DNA of 64,000 nucleotides. Origin: Intrasporangium flavum (GTDB taxonomy: Bacteria > Actinomycetota > Actinomycetes > Actinomycetales > Dermatophilaceae). Each line of letters starts with the position of its first letter. The stretch's first letter is position 1. The DNA lies in contig NZ_MLJO01000016.1 of assembly GCF_001956915.1 (NCBI RefSeq), forward strand, positions 1-64,000, read 5' to 3'. The translations under genes and the position numbers were made by a program. Positions 62,496-64,000 of the stretch are shown here, one piece after another. Under the pieces are notes generated by a model. The model did no database searches. It worked only from the letters and a program-made list of their open reading frames with translations, and had not been told where the DNA came from.

Positions 62496-63119
62496 TCAGG
62501 CGCTCGGCGGGGCCGGCGGGTCGGTGCGCGGGGCGTCGTCCGGCGTCGTGCCCGCGGAGGTGGTGGGCGATGCGGCGGGAGCCGGGGCGTGCGTCGGGGC
62601 GGGTGCCGTGCGGGTCACGCCGACGATGCCGGCCTCGGTGAGGATCGCCCGGCCCTGCTGGGCGAACTTGTGCTCGCAGAACACCTCGTACTTCGTGGCG
62701 ACGACCTGGCTCACCGAGGAGAAGTCGCGCGCGCCACGGGTGAACGAGTAGCCGACGAGCGACCAGATGAGGCCGAACGCGGCGCCGTAGGCGACCGTGA
62801 GCAGCAGGAGGTTGAGGGGGTTGGACGTCTGGGTGAAGAGCATGAGGATGAGGCCGACGAAGAGGCCGAGCCAGATGCCCGACAGGAGGCCACCGAGGGC
62901 GACCCGGCCCCACGTGAGGCGGGCCGTGACACGCTCGAGCTGCTTGAGCTCGGTGCCGACGATGAGGCAGTTCTCGACCGGGAACGCCTTGTCGGACAAG
63001 GTGTCCACGGCCCTCTGGGCGTCCTCGTACTTCTCGAAGACGCCGAGCGACATGGGGTAGTCGAGGGAGAGCGTCGCGAATCCCGGTCGTCCCCCCGGAC
63101 CTTTCGGTTGCAGGCTCAT
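62496..63119 (-). CDS. General stress protein-like membrane protein
   Basis: A 207-aa protein with an N-terminal alpha/beta segment (VFEKYEDAQRAVDTLSDKAF), typical of general stress protein 17M-like families, followed by two transmembrane helices (about residues 74-96 and 104-126) and a short cytoplasmic domain (VVATKYEVFCEHKFAQQGRA). The tail of about 38 residues is Pro/Ala/Thr-rich. ATG 63119 has GAGGAT 6 nt upstream, a weak fit to a leaderless -10. Function unknown. Confidence 0.8.
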   Translation of the reverse strand: MSLQPKGPGGRPGFATLSLDYPMSLGVFEKYEDAQRAVDTLSDKAFPVENCLIVGTELKQLERVTARLTWGRVALGGLLSGIWLGLFVGLILMLFTQTSNPLNLLLLTVAYGAAFGLIWSLVGYSFTRGARDFSSVSQVVATKYEVFCEHKFAQQGRAILTEAGIVGVTRTAPAPTHAPAPAASPTTSAGTTPDDAPRTDPPAPPSA

Positions 63120-63173
63120 GTCACCATCCTCGCATCCCGGGCGTGGCGCTCAGGTCACCCCGAGGTCACGACC

Positions 63174-64000
63174 TCAGGCCTTGAGCTTGTACTCCTCGAC
63201 GAGGCGGCGCCCGATGATCATCCGCTGGATGTCGGCGGTGCCCTCGCCGATGAGCAGCATCGGCGCCTCGCGGTAGAGCCGCTCGATCTCGTACTCCTTG
63301 GAGTAGCCGTAGCCGCCGTGGATCCGGAAGGAGTCCTCGACGACCTGGGCGCAGTTCTCCGACGCGAGGTACTTGGCCATGCCGGCCTCGAGGTCGTTGC
63401 GCTGGCCGGAGTCCTTGGTGCGAGCCGCCTTGACCATCATCTCGTGGGCGGCCTCGACCTTGACGGCCATGTCGGCGAGGCGGAAGAGCACCGCCTGGTG
63501 GTCGACGATCTTCTTGCCGAAGGTCTCTCGCTGCTGGGCGTAGGAGACGCCGAGCTCGAAGGCCCGACGCGCGACGCCGCAGCCGCGGGCGGCGACGTTG
63601 ACGCGGCCCACCTCGACCCCGTCCATCATCTGGTAGAAGCCCTTGCCGGGCTCGCCGCCGAGGATCTGGGCGTCGGTCGTGCGGTGGCCGTCGAGGATCA
63701 GCTCGGTGGTGTCGACGCCCTTGTAGCCCATCTTCTCGATCTTGCCGGGCACCGTGATGCCCTGGGCCGTCTCGCCGAAGCCGGGCTCCTTCTCGACGAG
63801 GAAGGTCGTCATGTTCCTGTAGACCGAGTCGGCGCCGGTGTCGGTCTTGACGAGGACGGCCACGAGGTTGGCCGACCCGCCATTGGTGAGCCACATCTTC
63901 TGGCCGTTGATCGTCCAGTCGCCGTCGTCGCCCTTGACAGCCTTCGTCTTGATCGCGGACACGTCGCTGCCGCAGCCGGGCTCGCTCATCGAGAACGCCC
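63174..64000 (-). CDS. Acyl-CoA dehydrogenase (C-terminal part; continues beyond the window)
   Basis: The frame is open to the window edge, so only the last 275 or so residues are present. FSMSEPGCGSD is the FAD-binding signature, followed by QKMWLTNGGSAN, VARRAFELGVSYAQQRETFG, DSFRIHGGYGYSKEYEIERL and IGEGTADIQRMIIGR. These are diagnostic of FAD-dependent acyl-CoA dehydrogenases, which oxidise acyl-CoA to enoyl-CoA with electrons passed to ETF. The catalytic base region (YREAPMLLIGEGT) has Glu at the usual 'EGT' position. Substrate chain type is not clear. Confidence 0.95.
   Translation of the reverse strand, partial: AFSMSEPGCGSDVSAIKTKAVKGDDGDWTINGQKMWLTNGGSANLVAVLVKTDTGADSVYRNMTTFLVEKEPGFGETAQGITVPGKIEKMGYKGVDTTELILDGHRTTDAQILGGEPGKGFYQMMDGVEVGRVNVAARGCGVARRAFELGVSYAQQRETFGKKIVDHQAVLFRLADMAVKVEAAHEMMVKAARTKDSGQRNDLEAGMAKYLASENCAQVVEDSFRIHGGYGYSKEYEIERLYREAPMLLIGEGTADIQRMIIGRRLVEEYKLKA

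Overview
The window is very GC-rich, uses many GTG starts, and encodes actinobacterial signature proteins: WhiB7, a mycoredoxin, AdnAB, a DUF3107 protein and a mycothiol-type DinB-fold enzyme. It is almost certainly an actinobacterial chromosome, most likely Micrococcales of an Intrasporangiaceae-like type; that placement is inference. Gene order from about 1 to 16 kb and again from about 31 to 43 kb matches, from memory, the Mycobacterium tuberculosis Rv3197-Rv3213c block: ABC1 kinase, whiB7, uvrD2, mrx1, nudC, adnBA, then ATL, moeZ, tetR, DUF3107, ferritin-like protein, rhlE and a ParA-like ATPase. No rRNA, tRNA, CRISPR array, insertion sequence or prophage was found.

Left part (1-16 kb). 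The first 274 bases are a perfect 114-bp fold-back around a 46-nt loop that cuts off the true start of the ABC1 kinase gene; this looks like a contig-end artefact. Next come whiB7 with a long leader (AT-rich promoter, 85-codon upstream ORF, strong attenuator-like hairpin), uvrD2 (apparently starting at CTG inside a CTGA overlap), ppk2, mrx1, nudC, an aminoglycoside-phosphotransferase-fold protein that has lost both catalytic Asp residues, and the double-strand-break resection pair adnA-adnB.

Middle (16-31 kb). Two translationally coupled giant genes (2244 and 1287 aa) have no recognised function, no signal peptide and no membrane segment. They are rich in beta-strand-like sequence, and the first carries an OmpA-like segment. 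With furA-katG and an FUSC-type exporter they interrupt the conserved gene order. This pair is the best candidate for an undescribed system.

Right of centre (31-43 kb). An alkyltransferase-like/VOC fusion, moeZ divergent from a tetR gene with a palindrome covering both predicted -10 boxes, two small GlsB-type membrane proteins, a ferritin-like protein, rhlE, glmS, a flavin-binding protein, a zinc alcohol dehydrogenase and a ParA-like ATPase.

Catabolic and accessory part (43-64 kb). A RecB-type nuclease; a cluster with a thiolase-like enzyme, carotenoid oxygenase, double-HxlR regulator, acyl-CoA synthetase and nitronate monooxygenase-like protein, facing a divergent thiolase with altered active-site residues; a PHP-domain RNase/phosphatase; an ECF sigma factor with a membrane partner; and an AbiEi/DUF559-like protein. 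Three copies of a 71-bp palindromic element lie within 3.1 kb around the last three. The end holds a MaoC dehydratase, a ThrE-type exporter, an aminopeptidase P, a lipoprotein, a stress membrane protein and the C-terminal part of an acyl-CoA dehydrogenase.

Two patterns recur. Many genes have a -10-like hexamer exactly 6-7 nt before the start codon, suggesting leaderless mRNAs. Several convergent gene ends carry short tandem repeats, three of them with a 10-bp period.
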